Shown here piece by piece: positions 37,246 through 46,087 of a stretch of 64,000 nt of DNA. The notes beneath the pieces were generated by a model, which was not told the DNA's origin, searched no databases, and saw only the letters and a list, made by a program, of their open reading frames with translations. The stretch's first letter is position 1. The number at the start of each line of letters is the position of its first letter. The position numbers and the translations under genes were made by a program. The DNA is from Thalassospira sp. GTDB taxonomy: Bacteria; Pseudomonadota; Alphaproteobacteria; Rhodospirillales; Thalassospiraceae. Where the stretch lies: positions 124,001 to 188,000 of the forward strand of contig NZ_JAUYHK010000021.1 of the NCBI RefSeq assembly GCF_030690045.1, written 5' to 3'.

Positions 37246-37599
37246 TCAGTGTTGTTGATAAAAAGGAACGACCTTGCTGGCGCGTTTTTCAATGGCATCC
37301 AGAACAGCTTGCAGATGGGGGCTTTGTTTGATTTTTACACCACTTTGCAGGGCCATATATTGCCCGGCTTTTTGATGGCCAGATGCAAATTTGATCACGG
37401 AAAAAGCTGGTGTTTCGTGGGTGGATCGGTAAATCGAAAACATCGCCATGCCGTCAAGCTGGTCAATGGCGTAATCCCGCCACGCACCGCTTGCTACCTG
37501 CCGGGAATAGATATTCATCAGTTTCTGCAATTCAATCCGGTCGAAATGCACAAAGCTTTTGCCTGTGCGATAATGTGCCAGATTGAGCAAATTACCCAT
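37246..37599 (-). CDS. DUF2794 family protein
   Basis: 117 residues with the marks of this alphaproteobacterial family: FDRIELQKLMNIYSRQVASG then WRDYAIDQLDGMAMFSIYR. Function unknown. The equally long open frame on the opposite strand is a shadow, as it has no family resemblance. Fourteen bp before the Sel1-repeat gene, likely one transcript. Confidence 0.85.
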   Translation of the reverse strand: MGNLLNLAHYRTGKSFVHFDRIELQKLMNIYSRQVASGAWRDYAIDQLDGMAMFSIYRSTHETPAFSVIKFASGHQKAGQYMALQSGVKIKQSPHLQAVLDAIEKRASKVVPFYQQH

Positions 37600-37701
37600 T
37601 AATCACTCCGGACCTGATGCCGTTTGACAAGGACGTCTTGTGTGACGTTCCTGTAACACGGTACCTTTCTTTCCCGGTTGCCTCAAGCCCGCAGGCAAAA
37701 A

Positions 37702-38139
37702 TTACAGGCTGCGCGACCGGGTCGGCGGCCAGTCAACGGTTTGCGCGCCGGTATTATAAGGATCAGGCGTTTGATAACAGGTCACCGCCGCCAGCGAGCG
37801 ATAACAATATAACGGCGGTTCGGGAATCGGATCCTGCTTGCAATAGGTCTTGCCGTCGATCTTGCGAATGGTCGAACAATCGCGCCCGGTCGAAAGCGAG
37901 ACAATGTGATCGACGATGGTTTTATCGGTATTGATGATCGATACAACATCCAGTGCGACATACCATTGCAAGGCGCTGAACATTTCAGAACCGGTAACTT
38001 TTTCCGCTGCGCTGTCGAGTTTGTCGCTGGTGCTGCTGCATGCGGCAAGGCTGCCTGCAAACAGGATGGCGGCTATTGATGCGAACCGTCGCGCCCGTTG
38101 GGTCCGGGTCATCCTGCTGGATTGATGCGGTCGGTTCAT
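37702..38139 (-). CDS. Small putative lipoprotein
   Basis: 145 residues from the ATG at 38139, with GGAG 6-7 nt upstream; longer upstream readings start at TTG or at a Met codon that overlaps this ribosome site. Basic n-region, hydrophobic stretch and lipobox SLAAC with lipid-Cys34. The mature part has four further cysteines (RDCSTI, TYCKQ, LYCYR, VTCYQ), suggesting disulfides. Family not recognised. Confidence 0.78.
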   Translation of the reverse strand: MNRPHQSSRMTRTQRARRFASIAAILFAGSLAACSSTSDKLDSAAEKVTGSEMFSALQWYVALDVVSIINTDKTIVDHIVSLSTGRDCSTIRKIDGKTYCKQDPIPEPPLYCYRSLAAVTCYQTPDPYNTGAQTVDWPPTRSRSL

Positions 38140-38297
38140 GATCTTCTCCATATTGTACCGGGTCAAATTTGCCCATCGGGGCTTAAGATTCCGTAAGCGA
38201 TACCGTTTTGAAGAATATCAAAGCAATTTTCATGCCGCTTTGGCGATGGCAAAAGCAGGACTTTTTGGGCGATTTTCACTTGTCACAGGCTGGAAAG

Positions 38298-38627
38298 TCA
38301 GCTTGTGAACGGAACAAACGGCACTCGTTCTCTTGTTGTAACTTTGGGAACCAATTCTTTGATGGCGCTCTTGAAATGTGCTGAATTGTTGTGCGCGTCC
38401 CATCCCGCTTCATTCACGTATAATTCATAAATGAAGAATGCATTCGGATCGGTAGGCGAGCGATAGGGCATGAAGAATTTCACGCCTTCTTCTGCCATTG
38501 TAGGCTCAATGAGTTGCTCAAGTATGCGGGCAACGGCATCGGCCTCTCCATCCTTTGCAACGATGTTGATAGCCACCACGAATCCAATATTCAGGTTCGC
38601 GGCATTTGGAACGCAATACATTGTCAT
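38298..38627 (-). CDS. Antibiotic biosynthesis monooxygenase (ABM/YgiN-like) domain protein
   Basis: 109 residues from the ATG at 38627 (GGAG upstream). Dimeric ferredoxin-like ABM fold: VVAINIVAKDGEADAVARIL and NAFFIYELYVNEAGWDAHNNS, where family members read EXWxDxxAxxxH. Possibly quinol or small-molecule oxygenase. Follows the LysE gene by 4 bp, so the two are co-transcribed. Confidence 0.82.
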   Translation of the reverse strand: MTMYCVPNAANLNIGFVVAINIVAKDGEADAVARILEQLIEPTMAEEGVKFFMPYRSPTDPNAFFIYELYVNEAGWDAHNNSAHFKSAIKELVPKVTTRERVPFVPFTS

Positions 38628-38631
38628 TCGG

Positions 38632-39273
38632 TCAACTCCGGCTCGTGAGCAGGCGCAGTCCAGCCAAAGCAAAGAAAATTCCAAGAACGCTTTGAATTAC
38701 TTTACGGGCTTTGCCGAAAAGGCGCACCATTATTGGTGTTGAAAAGGCAACAGCATAAAGCAGGTGGATGATCATCGAAAGGGTAAAGGTACCCAGTACG
38801 ATAACCGCACCAACCCAAAGTGGCGCATCTTCCTTCAATCCCAAAGAGATGATGGCAATCCATGTAAGTGCCGCTTTTGGGTTGGTCATCTGAATGATGT
38901 AGCCACGCCTGAGGTAACCGAACGGCGTTCTGCGGCCACCTGCAAGTTCCTTTGCCTCGATATCATAACTGGATGCTGCGGATTTGAAGGATTTGTAGGC
39001 AAGCCACAGAAGATAGATGCCGCCGAAAACCTTGACCATCAGCAAAGCCGAGGCATATGTCGCCAAGATGGCAGACAAGCCAAATACCGTCAGGAGGGCC
39101 CAAGTGAATGAGCCAGTAGCCACACCAACTGCCAGAGCCATGCCCGATGATCGACCGACGCCCATCGACGTGCCGATAACTGCCAATATGTTGGGGCCAG
39201 GGCTTGCGATTCCCAGCAAGAATGCCGAATATGCGAGCAAGATACCGGGAAGATAGATTGAAACGTCGTGCAC
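38632..39273 (-). CDS. LysE/RhtB-family exporter
   Basis: 213 residues from a GTG at 39273, perfectly spaced from AGGAGG; a TTG at 39288 overlaps that ribosome site. Six-TM amino-acid/metabolite exporter with SPGPNILAVIGTSMGVGRSSG near the N-terminus and MTNPKAALTWI in the second half. Substrate unknown. Confidence 0.88.
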   Translation of the reverse strand: MHDVSIYLPGILLAYSAFLLGIASPGPNILAVIGTSMGVGRSSGMALAVGVATGSFTWALLTVFGLSAILATYASALLMVKVFGGIYLLWLAYKSFKSAASSYDIEAKELAGGRRTPFGYLRRGYIIQMTNPKAALTWIAIISLGLKEDAPLWVGAVIVLGTFTLSMIIHLLYAVAFSTPIMVRLFGKARKVIQSVLGIFFALAGLRLLTSRS

Positions 39274-39632
39274 TGATTGCCTCCTCAATACAAGTTTGTT
39301 CCCAATATGTTCTTTTTTGCGCCTGTTGGCAATTCAAATTGTCAGAGGGGCTTTTCACACAAAGGCCGTTCATCAATGCCCATTTCGTCCGCAAAGTGAT
39401 AATTCTGTCGCGCGCTTCGGGAATCCTGCGATTCAAATTCTCAAGTTTGCCATATTCGCAGTCCAAACAGCGCATGACGATGGATATGGGGCTTTATTGT
39501 GCTGTTTCAGGGTCAAAAGACATGACCGGACTTGACCCCTTGTATGCTGGCGCGTTAAATCCATGCCGTAATTTATTCTGAATGGCGGGCTGTGATGCCC
39601 GCTATTCTTTTCATCGGATTGGAGCGGTTTTC
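39274..39632. other. Divergent intergenic region
   Basis: 359 bp between the leftward LysE operon and the rightward TPR-BamB-Der set, no supported gene. Near 39331-39346 GGCAATT-CA-AATTGTC is a near-palindrome that could be an operator for the LysE gene. A hairpin with trailing T residues is at 39585-39611. The rest shows nothing I recognise. Confidence 0.45.
39585..39611 (+). terminator. Hairpin with T-run ahead of the TPR gene
   Basis: Perfect 6-bp stem GCGGGC (39585-39590) / GCCCGC (39597-39602) with a 6-nt loop, then TATTCTTTT. As no gene precedes it on this strand it may be a leader attenuator rather than a plain terminator. Confidence 0.4.
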
Positions 39633-40283
39633 GTGGTTGATATTTTCCAGGAAGTCGAAGAAGACCTTCGGCGCGAACGCACCGAGAAGCTGTGGCGCAA
39701 ATACGGCAAATTCGTTATTGCCGTTGCCGCCGTCGTTGTTCTGGGTGTTGCCGGACGCGAAGGCTGGAAAAGTTATGAAGAAACCAGCCGCATTGAAAAT
39801 GGCACCCGGTTTGCCAATGCGTTGGAACTGGTGGCCGAGGGGCCGGACCGTCAGGATGCAGCCCTTGCTGCCCTTGATGGCATTATCGCCGATGGCAAGG
39901 GGGGCTTTGTCGCCCTGGGTCATTTCCAGAAGGCCGCGGTTTATGTCAATGCCGGTGACCCCGGTCAGGCAGTTACCGAACTGGAAGCCATTGCCGGGAA
40001 TAGCAGTCTGGACAAGGTTTTCCGCGATCTGGCCGTCGTGCAGATTGCCATGAACAGTGCGGATGCCAGCACGGCTGATGCTCTGATTGCGCGGCTCAAG
40101 CCCATCGCAGTGCCGGAAAATGTCTGGTATTACTCGGCCCGTGAAATGATTGCGGTGCTGGAAATTGCCGCCGGGCGGATTGAGGCGGCCAAGCCTCTTT
40201 TGACCGAACTGGCCGATGACAGTGCGGCCCCCGCCGGGTTGCGGTCGCGGGCCACCGAAATTCTGCGGGCGATCGAGGCCTGA
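39633..40283 (+). CDS. TPR-like membrane-anchored protein (YfgM/TPR_21 family)
   Basis: 216 residues from a GTG at 39633, with GGAG 8 nt upstream. N-terminal cytosolic VDIFQEVEEDLRRERTEKLWRKYG, one membrane segment (about 24-42), then a periplasmic TPR-like domain. YfgM is an ancillary partner of the SecYEG translocon and chaperones; in alphaproteobacteria the gene precedes bamB and der, as here. Confidence 0.85.
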   Translation: MVDIFQEVEEDLRRERTEKLWRKYGKFVIAVAAVVVLGVAGREGWKSYEETSRIENGTRFANALELVAEGPDRQDAALAALDGIIADGKGGFVALGHFQKAAVYVNAGDPGQAVTELEAIAGNSSLDKVFRDLAVVQIAMNSADASTADALIARLKPIAVPENVWYYSAREMIAVLEIAAGRIEAAKPLLTELADDSAAPAGLRSRATEILRAIEA

Positions 40284-40325
40284 TCAGGGTCGATCACGAC
40301 GGCAACAAGCACGAAGGATAGGGCG

Positions 40326-41657
40326 TTGAAACCACACTGTCATAAACATCTTCCGGCCTTGGCGGTTATCATGGGCATGACTGTGGCTCTTTCTGGCTGT
40401 TCCAGCTGGTTTGGCGAAGACGAAGCCCCGCCGCTTCCGGGGGAACGTCTGTCGGTGCTGTCGCTGGAAAGCACGTTGCAGCCCGATCCGGAACTTGCCG
40501 ATCTTGATATTCTGCTGCCCGAACCCGAACCGATGGTGGACTGGCCGCAAAATGGCGGTCTGCCCAGTCATGCCTTGCATCATGTATCCTTTGACAGCGA
40601 CATCCCGCAACAGGATTGGTCGGTGGGCATTGGTGCCGGGTCGATGGATGACGAAATTTTGCTGTCGCAGGCGATTGTGGCACGCGGGGTGGTGTTCACC
40701 ATTGATGCCCAAGCTGTCGTGCGGGCTTATAGCGCGCAGAGCGGCAAGGAAATCTGGGAACTCGAAATTGCCCCGGACTATGAATCTGACGGTTCCATTC
40801 TTGGTGCCGGTCTGGCCTATGAAAATGGTGTGATTTACGCCACCACCGGCTTTGCCGAAATTGTCGCAATTGACGCACCCAGCGCAACCGTGATGTGGCG
40901 GGTGCCGGTTTCCGGGCCGATGCGCGCCGCCCCCACCGTGCGCGGCGGGCGGGTTTTTGCCATTACGGTCGATAACCAGACGATTGCGCTGAATGCCATG
41001 ACGGGTGAAACCCTATGGACCCATCGTGGTGCCGCCGAAGGCGCATCCTTTATTGGCGGGGCCAGCCCGACAGTTGATCAGGGTGTGGTGATTGCGGCCT
41101 ATACCACCGGCGAATTATATGCGTTGCGCGTTGAAAACGGGCAGGTGATCTGGTCCGATGCACTGGCTGCTGCCGGGCGGACCGATGCGGTATCGGCGAT
41201 TGCCGATATTCGCGGCCTGCCGGTGATTGACAATGACCTTGTGATTGCCACGGGCAATTCCGGTCTGACGGTGGCGATTGACCTGCGCACCGGCTTTCGG
41301 GTGTGGGAATTGGAGGCCGGCGGTATCCAGTCACCGTGGGTTGCGGGCAATTTTGTTTTCATGTTGTCGAACACAAATGACCTGATTGCCTTGCAGAGAA
41401 AGACCGGACGGGTTAAATGGGTGACGCCGTTGCCGCGTACCGATGATGACGAACCTGTGGTTTGGACCGGACCGGTTCTGGCCGGGGACCGTCTGATTGT
41501 CGGGAACCAGCAGGGAACGGTGATGGCGGTATCGCCCTATGATGGTAAAATCATTGGCACCGACGAGGTGTCCGGGCCGATCACCCTGCCGCCGTCGATT
41601 GCCGGGGATACGTTGTTTTTCCTGACGGCAGATGCGCGGTTGATCGCCTATCGCTAG
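40326..41657 (+). CDS. bamB: BamB-like outer-membrane beta-propeller lipoprotein
   Basis: 443 residues from a TTG at 40326 with AAGGAT upstream; the next Met codons would destroy the signal peptide. Lipobox ALSGC, lipid-Cys25, then PQQ-type beta-propeller blades (GKEIWELEIAPD; GETLWTHRGA; FRVWELEAGG). BamB helps the BAM complex insert outer-membrane proteins. The gene order TPR-bamB-der supports the call. Confidence 0.88.
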   Translation: MKPHCHKHLPALAVIMGMTVALSGCSSWFGEDEAPPLPGERLSVLSLESTLQPDPELADLDILLPEPEPMVDWPQNGGLPSHALHHVSFDSDIPQQDWSVGIGAGSMDDEILLSQAIVARGVVFTIDAQAVVRAYSAQSGKEIWELEIAPDYESDGSILGAGLAYENGVIYATTGFAEIVAIDAPSATVMWRVPVSGPMRAAPTVRGGRVFAITVDNQTIALNAMTGETLWTHRGAAEGASFIGGASPTVDQGVVIAAYTTGELYALRVENGQVIWSDALAAAGRTDAVSAIADIRGLPVIDNDLVIATGNSGLTVAIDLRTGFRVWELEAGGIQSPWVAGNFVFMLSNTNDLIALQRKTGRVKWVTPLPRTDDDEPVVWTGPVLAGDRLIVGNQQGTVMAVSPYDGKIIGTDEVSGPITLPPSIAGDTLFFLTADARLIAYR

Positions 41658-41717
41658 GACGGCCTGACGTGCCTGACTGAATTTTTTGAAAGGCTTGCCT
41701 TTCGTTGTTTGTTGCTG

Positions 41718-41750
41718 GTGCGCCAGGGAGTTTTCCCTTTGGCGCACAGC
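41718..41750 (+). other. Strong hairpin between bamB and der
   Basis: Stem GTGCGCCA (41718-41725) / TGGCGCAC (41740-41747), extended inward by GGGA / TCCC. The first T residues come only after AGCGCAC, so it is a poor intrinsic terminator; it may modulate der expression or stabilise the mRNA. Confidence 0.5.
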
Positions 41751-41777
41751 GCACTTTTAAAAGAGCCCGCACGTAAT

Positions 41778-43316
41778 ATGACCTTGAAAGTCGCCATTAT
41801 CGGTCGCCCCAATGTCGGGAAATCGACCCTGTTTAACCGTCTGGTCGGCAAGAAGCTTGCCCTTGTCGATGACCAGCCCGGTGTTACCCGCGACCGTCGT
41901 TATGGTGCGGCGCGTCTGGGGCATTTGCATTTCAGCGTCATTGACACCGCCGGACTGGAAGAAGCCTTTGACGGGTCGATCGAAGGCATGATGCGTCAGC
42001 AAAGCGAACGGGCATTTGAAGAATGCGATGTCGCGCTGTTTGTGATTGATGCCCGCGCCGGTCTGACGCCGTTGGACAATCACTTTGCGGACTGGCTGCG
42101 TAAACGTCACAAACCGGTTTATGTCATTGCCAACAAACATGAAGGCAAGGATCAGGACCCGGCGGTGTACGAGGCCTATGGCCTTGGTCTGGGTGATGTT
42201 GCGCCGATTTCGGCCGAACATGGCCTTGGCATGGAATTGCTTCTTGATATTCTTTTGCCCCATTGGGAAGAAGACCGCCGTAATAGCCGCCTTGCCCGTC
42301 AGGCCATCCGTGCCGCCACCGCCGAAGATGCCGCGGCGACCCTTGATGATGACAGTGATGGGGACGAAGTCGAAGAGGATGATTTTGACGGTATCGCCGA
42401 GGACGAAGGCGAAATCCTGATCACCCGCGAAGACGACGGCGAGTTTTCCGAAGACGACGAAGAAGATGAGGAAGACGACGCGCCGCGTGATGCAGGCAAG
42501 ATTCAGCTGGCGATTGTCGGTCGCCCGAATGTGGGCAAATCGACCCTGCTCAATCAGCTTTTGGGGCAGGACCGGGTGATGACCGGGCCGCAGGCAGGCC
42601 TGACCCGCGATGCGATTGCCGTGGATTGGGATTATAAGGGCCGCCCGATTCGTCTGGTTGATACCGCCGGGATGCGCCGCAAGAAAAACATTGATGACCG
42701 GGTTGAAAAAATTTCGGTCAGCGATTCTGTGCGGGTGATCCGCTATGCGCAAGTGGTGGTTCTGGTGCTGGATGCGACATCAAGCATCGACAAGCAGGAT
42801 TTGACGATTGCGCGCATGGTGCTGGAAGAAGGCCGGGCGCTGATCATTGCGGTCAACAAATGGGATGCGGTTGAAGACAAAACCGCCTTTAGCAACCATT
42901 TGCGCGACAAGCTCGATACCTCTTTTGCACAGGCGCGTGGTATTCCAGTGGTGACGTTCTCGGCCCTGAATGGCCGGGGCGTGGACCGCCTGATGCCCAC
43001 CGTGCTGGATATTTATGATATCTGGAGCAAACGCATCCCGACAGCACAGCTCAATCGCTGGCTTGAAGCGATCACCGAACGGCATTTGCCGCCGGTGATT
43101 TCCGGGCGACGCATTCGCCTGCGTTATATGACCCAGGCGAAATCGCGCCCGCCAAGTTTCTTTATCAATTCGTCCAAGGCGGCCGAATTGCCCGAAAGCT
43201 ATCTGCGCTATCTGATCAATGGCCTGCGCGATGATTTTGACATGCCGGGCGTTCCGATCCGCATTTATGTTCGAAGCAGCGAAAACCCCTATGCGGACAA
43301 GAAAAAGAAGCGCTGA
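41778..43316 (+). CDS. der: Ribosome-associated GTPase Der (EngA)
   Basis: Essential 50S assembly GTPase with two tandem G domains and a KH-like C-terminus. 512 residues from the ATG at 41778 (MTLKVAIIGRPNVGKST). G1 of domain 1 is GRPNVGKST near residue 9; domain 2 repeats GRPNVGKST near 248. Between them (about 187-237) is an unusually acidic linker rich in Asp and Glu. C-terminal KH-like region ends KKKR. Confidence 0.96.
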   Translation: MTLKVAIIGRPNVGKSTLFNRLVGKKLALVDDQPGVTRDRRYGAARLGHLHFSVIDTAGLEEAFDGSIEGMMRQQSERAFEECDVALFVIDARAGLTPLDNHFADWLRKRHKPVYVIANKHEGKDQDPAVYEAYGLGLGDVAPISAEHGLGMELLLDILLPHWEEDRRNSRLARQAIRAATAEDAAATLDDDSDGDEVEEDDFDGIAEDEGEILITREDDGEFSEDDEEDEEDDAPRDAGKIQLAIVGRPNVGKSTLLNQLLGQDRVMTGPQAGLTRDAIAVDWDYKGRPIRLVDTAGMRRKKNIDDRVEKISVSDSVRVIRYAQVVVLVLDATSSIDKQDLTIARMVLEEGRALIIAVNKWDAVEDKTAFSNHLRDKLDTSFAQARGIPVVTFSALNGRGVDRLMPTVLDIYDIWSKRIPTAQLNRWLEAITERHLPPVISGRRIRLRYMTQAKSRPPSFFINSSKAAELPESYLRYLINGLRDDFDMPGVPIRIYVRSSENPYADKKKKR

Positions 43317-43336
43317 TTTTTGGGCTTTGATTGATG

Positions 43337-43373
43337 AAAAACGCGCAAACCCATCGGGATTTGCGCGTTTTTT
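43337..43373. terminator. Bidirectional terminator between der and cytochrome c gene
   Basis: 11-bp stem AAACGCGCAAA (43339-43349) / TTTGCGCGTTT (43360-43370) with A-tract before and T-tract after, so it can serve both convergent genes. Confidence 0.88.
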
Positions 43374-43399
43374 GTGTCGGCTGATAACCGGCGGACCGA

Positions 43400-43867
43400 T
43401 CAGCGGGGCATATTGTCGATGATATCGCGGATATGCTGCGGAAGATCGCCTTCGGTGAAGTTTTCCTGCGCCTCGCGGTCATGAACAAAGGCGAAAATAT
43501 CCGCCAGATCCTGCCCGCTGAAATCCACCTGATAACCCAGATTATGGTTCTGAAGCGCGAGCATCTGATCCGCACCCCGCCACATCCGGGCAAAGAAATC
43601 AAACGGGTCGGTCGTCTGGGACAGGCTGGTGGCGTTCATCGGGGCGGCAGTATGACCCCCAACATTGTTGACCGCATGGCATACAACGCAACCACGATCA
43701 GCAAACAGATGCTTACCCCGTTCCGGGTCCATGTCCGGCAGGTTGTTGGTATCCTCGACAATCGTTGTGCGGGTTTCACTGGCACCCGCCAACGACGCAG
43801 AAACGGATATCAGCGGTAATGTGAAAAGGACGGGCAGGGCAAGAAAGCGGATGCGGGAAAAATTCAT
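43400..43867 (-). CDS. Periplasmic c-type cytochrome
   Basis: 155 residues from the ATG at 43867, with a signal peptide (about 1-29, ALA-type end) and one haem site CVVCH (60-64). Met in AAPMNATSL is a candidate distal ligand. Longer upstream reading lacks a signal peptide at its end. Electron partner unknown; stands alone. Confidence 0.85.
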   Translation of the reverse strand: MNFSRIRFLALPVLFTLPLISVSASLAGASETRTTIVEDTNNLPDMDPERGKHLFADRGCVVCHAVNNVGGHTAAPMNATSLSQTTDPFDFFARMWRGADQMLALQNHNLGYQVDFSGQDLADIFAFVHDREAQENFTEGDLPQHIRDIIDNMPR

Positions 43868-43986
43868 TCGGGCCTCGGTTGCGGAATGGGGGAGCCTTAC
43901 CTGTACCATAGCAACATTGATCCTGTTTGTCCGGCCCCGATTGCCCGTTCGTCGCGGGCAAGCAGGGCCAGTCCCCTTGTGAGGGA

Positions 43987-45024
43987 TCAGGGAAATATCG
44001 GCGGGTTCAGTCGGGCAAAGCCGTCCTGAATGTAATAGGGATAATGCGGATAGGGGGGCTGTCGCTTGCTGACGGTATCAAGGCGCGCCATCTGTTCGTC
44101 AGACAGGGACCACCCGATTGCCCCCAGATTATCGCGAAGCTGCTGTTCGTTGCGTGCCCCGATAATCACCGATGCAACAGTGGGGCGACGCAACAGCCAG
44201 TTAATGGCGATCTGCGGGACGGACTTGCCGGTTTCCGCGCTGATTTCATCAAGAATATCGACAATATCATACAGAAAGGCATCTTCGACCGGTGGTCCGA
44301 ATTGGGCGGTTTCGTGCAGTCGGCTGTTTTTGGGGATTGGCGTGTCGCGCCGGATTTTCCCGGTCAGTCGCCCCCAGCCCAGCGGGCTCCAGACCAATGC
44401 GCCAAGCCCTTGATCCTGCGCCATCGGCATCAGGTCCCACTCATAATCGCGCCCGACCAGAGAGTAATAAACCTGATGGACGACATAGCGTTCATATCCG
44501 TGACGCTCGGACACGGCAATCGATTTCATGATCTGCCAACTGGCAAAATTTGAAACGCCGATATAACGCAGTTTTCCGGCCCGGATGAGGTCATCCAGTG
44601 CCGACAGGGTTTCCTCGACCGGGGTGAAGGCATCAAAGGCGTGTAATTGTAGCAGATCGATATAATCAGTACCCAGTCGTTTCAGGGCGGCGTCGGTTGC
44701 CGTAATTAGCCGGTGGCGGGATGTGCCAAAGTCATTTGGGCCATCTCCCATCGGCAGGGCAAGCTTGGTTGACAGAATGATCTGATCTCGCCGCCCCTTG
44801 ATCGCTTCGCCAAGGACCTGTTCGGACGCGCCGTTGGAATAAACATCGGCGCTGTCAAACATGTTCAATCCGGCTTCCAGACTGATATCGATCATACGGG
44901 TGGCTTCGCGGGCATCAATGGTGCCCCACGCCCCGAAAAGTGGCCCCTGACCACCAAAGGTGCCCGCGCCAAAGCTGAGCGCGGGGACGCGCAAACCTGA
45001 ATTCCCCAATTGTCGGTATTCCAT
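43987..45024 (-). CDS. Aldo/keto reductase
   Basis: 345 residues from the ATG at 45024 (GGAG 6 nt upstream; a GTG 15 bases earlier overlaps the ribosome site). AKR barrel with the catalytic tetrad: Asp and Tyr in FDSADVYSNG, Lys in STKLAL, His in LLQLHAFD; NADP-binding end VIIGARNEQQLRDNL. Divergent from a LysR gene that probably regulates it. Substrate unknown. Confidence 0.92.
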   Translation of the reverse strand: MEYRQLGNSGLRVPALSFGAGTFGGQGPLFGAWGTIDAREATRMIDISLEAGLNMFDSADVYSNGASEQVLGEAIKGRRDQIILSTKLALPMGDGPNDFGTSRHRLITATDAALKRLGTDYIDLLQLHAFDAFTPVEETLSALDDLIRAGKLRYIGVSNFASWQIMKSIAVSERHGYERYVVHQVYYSLVGRDYEWDLMPMAQDQGLGALVWSPLGWGRLTGKIRRDTPIPKNSRLHETAQFGPPVEDAFLYDIVDILDEISAETGKSVPQIAINWLLRRPTVASVIIGARNEQQLRDNLGAIGWSLSDEQMARLDTVSKRQPPYPHYPYYIQDGFARLNPPIFP

Positions 45025-45127
45025 TGTCTTCTCCGTCACTGAAAATTGTCCATGAAGCGAATATGGACAGGAAGCACATTTTCAACTAGTCGTATCTTGA
45101 GAAGAATATTTGTGAGTTGAATTCCAT

Positions 45128-46033
45128 ATGGCGCGACTTGAAACAAACCGGTCCGGTGAAATGGAAGTGTTTGTCCGCGTGGTCGAACGCGGTGGTTTTT
45201 CCGCCGCATCACGTGATTTCAACATGACGCCATCTGCCGTAAGCAAACTTGTCGGACGGTTGGAAGACCGGCTGGGAACGCGGCTGTTCAATCGTTCAAC
45301 CCGAAAGCTGCATCTGACATTCGAGGGGCAACGCTTTTACGAGCGCGCATTGGATATTATTGCCGACCTGAATGATGCCGAACAGGAAGCTGCCGTCGCC
45401 ATGTCACCCCGTGGACGATTGCGGGTGACGGTGAATATGCTGGTCGGGTTGCATTCTCTGGTGCCTTTGTTGCCGCTGTTTCACGAACGTTATCCCGACA
45501 TTACGCTTGATGTGACCGTCAGTGACAAGGTGGTTGATCTGTATGAAGAACGTGCCGACGTTGCGATCCGTAGCGGACCCTTGCCGTCATCCGGACTGAT
45601 TGCGCGCAAACTGGGGCAATGCCGAATGGCGATTGCGGCATCACCGGAATATCTTGCCAAACAGGGACGACCGGAAACCGTCGATGACCTTCAGCACCAC
45701 ACTCTGATCGGATATAACTTTTCTCGGGTCATTCCCGATTGGCCGTTTCGCGTGAAGGATCAGGATGTTTCGGTGATGCCAGGCGGCGTCTTCAACGTTG
45801 GGGATGCGGAAAGCGCACGCCAGTTGGCATTGGCCGGAGGTGGTATCGTGCGGCTTGCCCATTTTCAGATTGGTCAGGATATTCGGGATGGTCGATTGGA
45901 GTTGTTGCTGGAGGCGTTTCACCCTGGCGGCGGGGTTGATATCAATGTCGTCTATATCGGCGGGCGGGGTCATTTGCCTGCACGTGTCCGGGTATTTCTG
46001 GATTTTTGTGCCGAAAATATCCGCCTGAATTGA
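45128..46033 (+). CDS. LysR-family transcriptional regulator
   Basis: 301 residues: N-terminal HTH GGFSAASRDFNMTPSAVSKLVGRLE, C-terminal periplasmic-binding-type effector domain (about 90-300). Group CrgA/DhcR-like. Divergent from the aldo/keto reductase with a 103-bp shared gap, the classic LysR arrangement, so that gene is its likely target. Confidence 0.93.
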   Translation: MARLETNRSGEMEVFVRVVERGGFSAASRDFNMTPSAVSKLVGRLEDRLGTRLFNRSTRKLHLTFEGQRFYERALDIIADLNDAEQEAAVAMSPRGRLRVTVNMLVGLHSLVPLLPLFHERYPDITLDVTVSDKVVDLYEERADVAIRSGPLPSSGLIARKLGQCRMAIAASPEYLAKQGRPETVDDLQHHTLIGYNFSRVIPDWPFRVKDQDVSVMPGGVFNVGDAESARQLALAGGGIVRLAHFQIGQDIRDGRLELLLEAFHPGGGVDINVVYIGGRGHLPARVRVFLDFCAENIRLN

Positions 46034-46035
46034 AA

Positions 46036-46066
46036 AAGGCCGGGCAAACTGTATTTGCCCGACCTT
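46036..46066 (-). terminator. Terminator of the purF/SDR operon
   Basis: 8-bp stem CGGGCAAA (46041-46048) / TTTGCCCG (46054-46061), flanked by AAGG/CCTT, followed on the minus strand by a TTTTTCA tail. It may also stop lysR transcripts, though less well. Confidence 0.7.
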
Positions 46067-46087
46067 GGAATTTGATAATCTGTCTTG

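Noticed and set aside
37249-37602. Plus-strand frame of 117 codons opposite the DUF2794 gene
   Set aside because: The minus-strand product matches the DUF2794 pattern; the plus-strand frame matches nothing.
41757-42752. Long open frame antisense to der (331 codons)
   Set aside because: Spans the well-supported Der G domains and has no recognisable motif.
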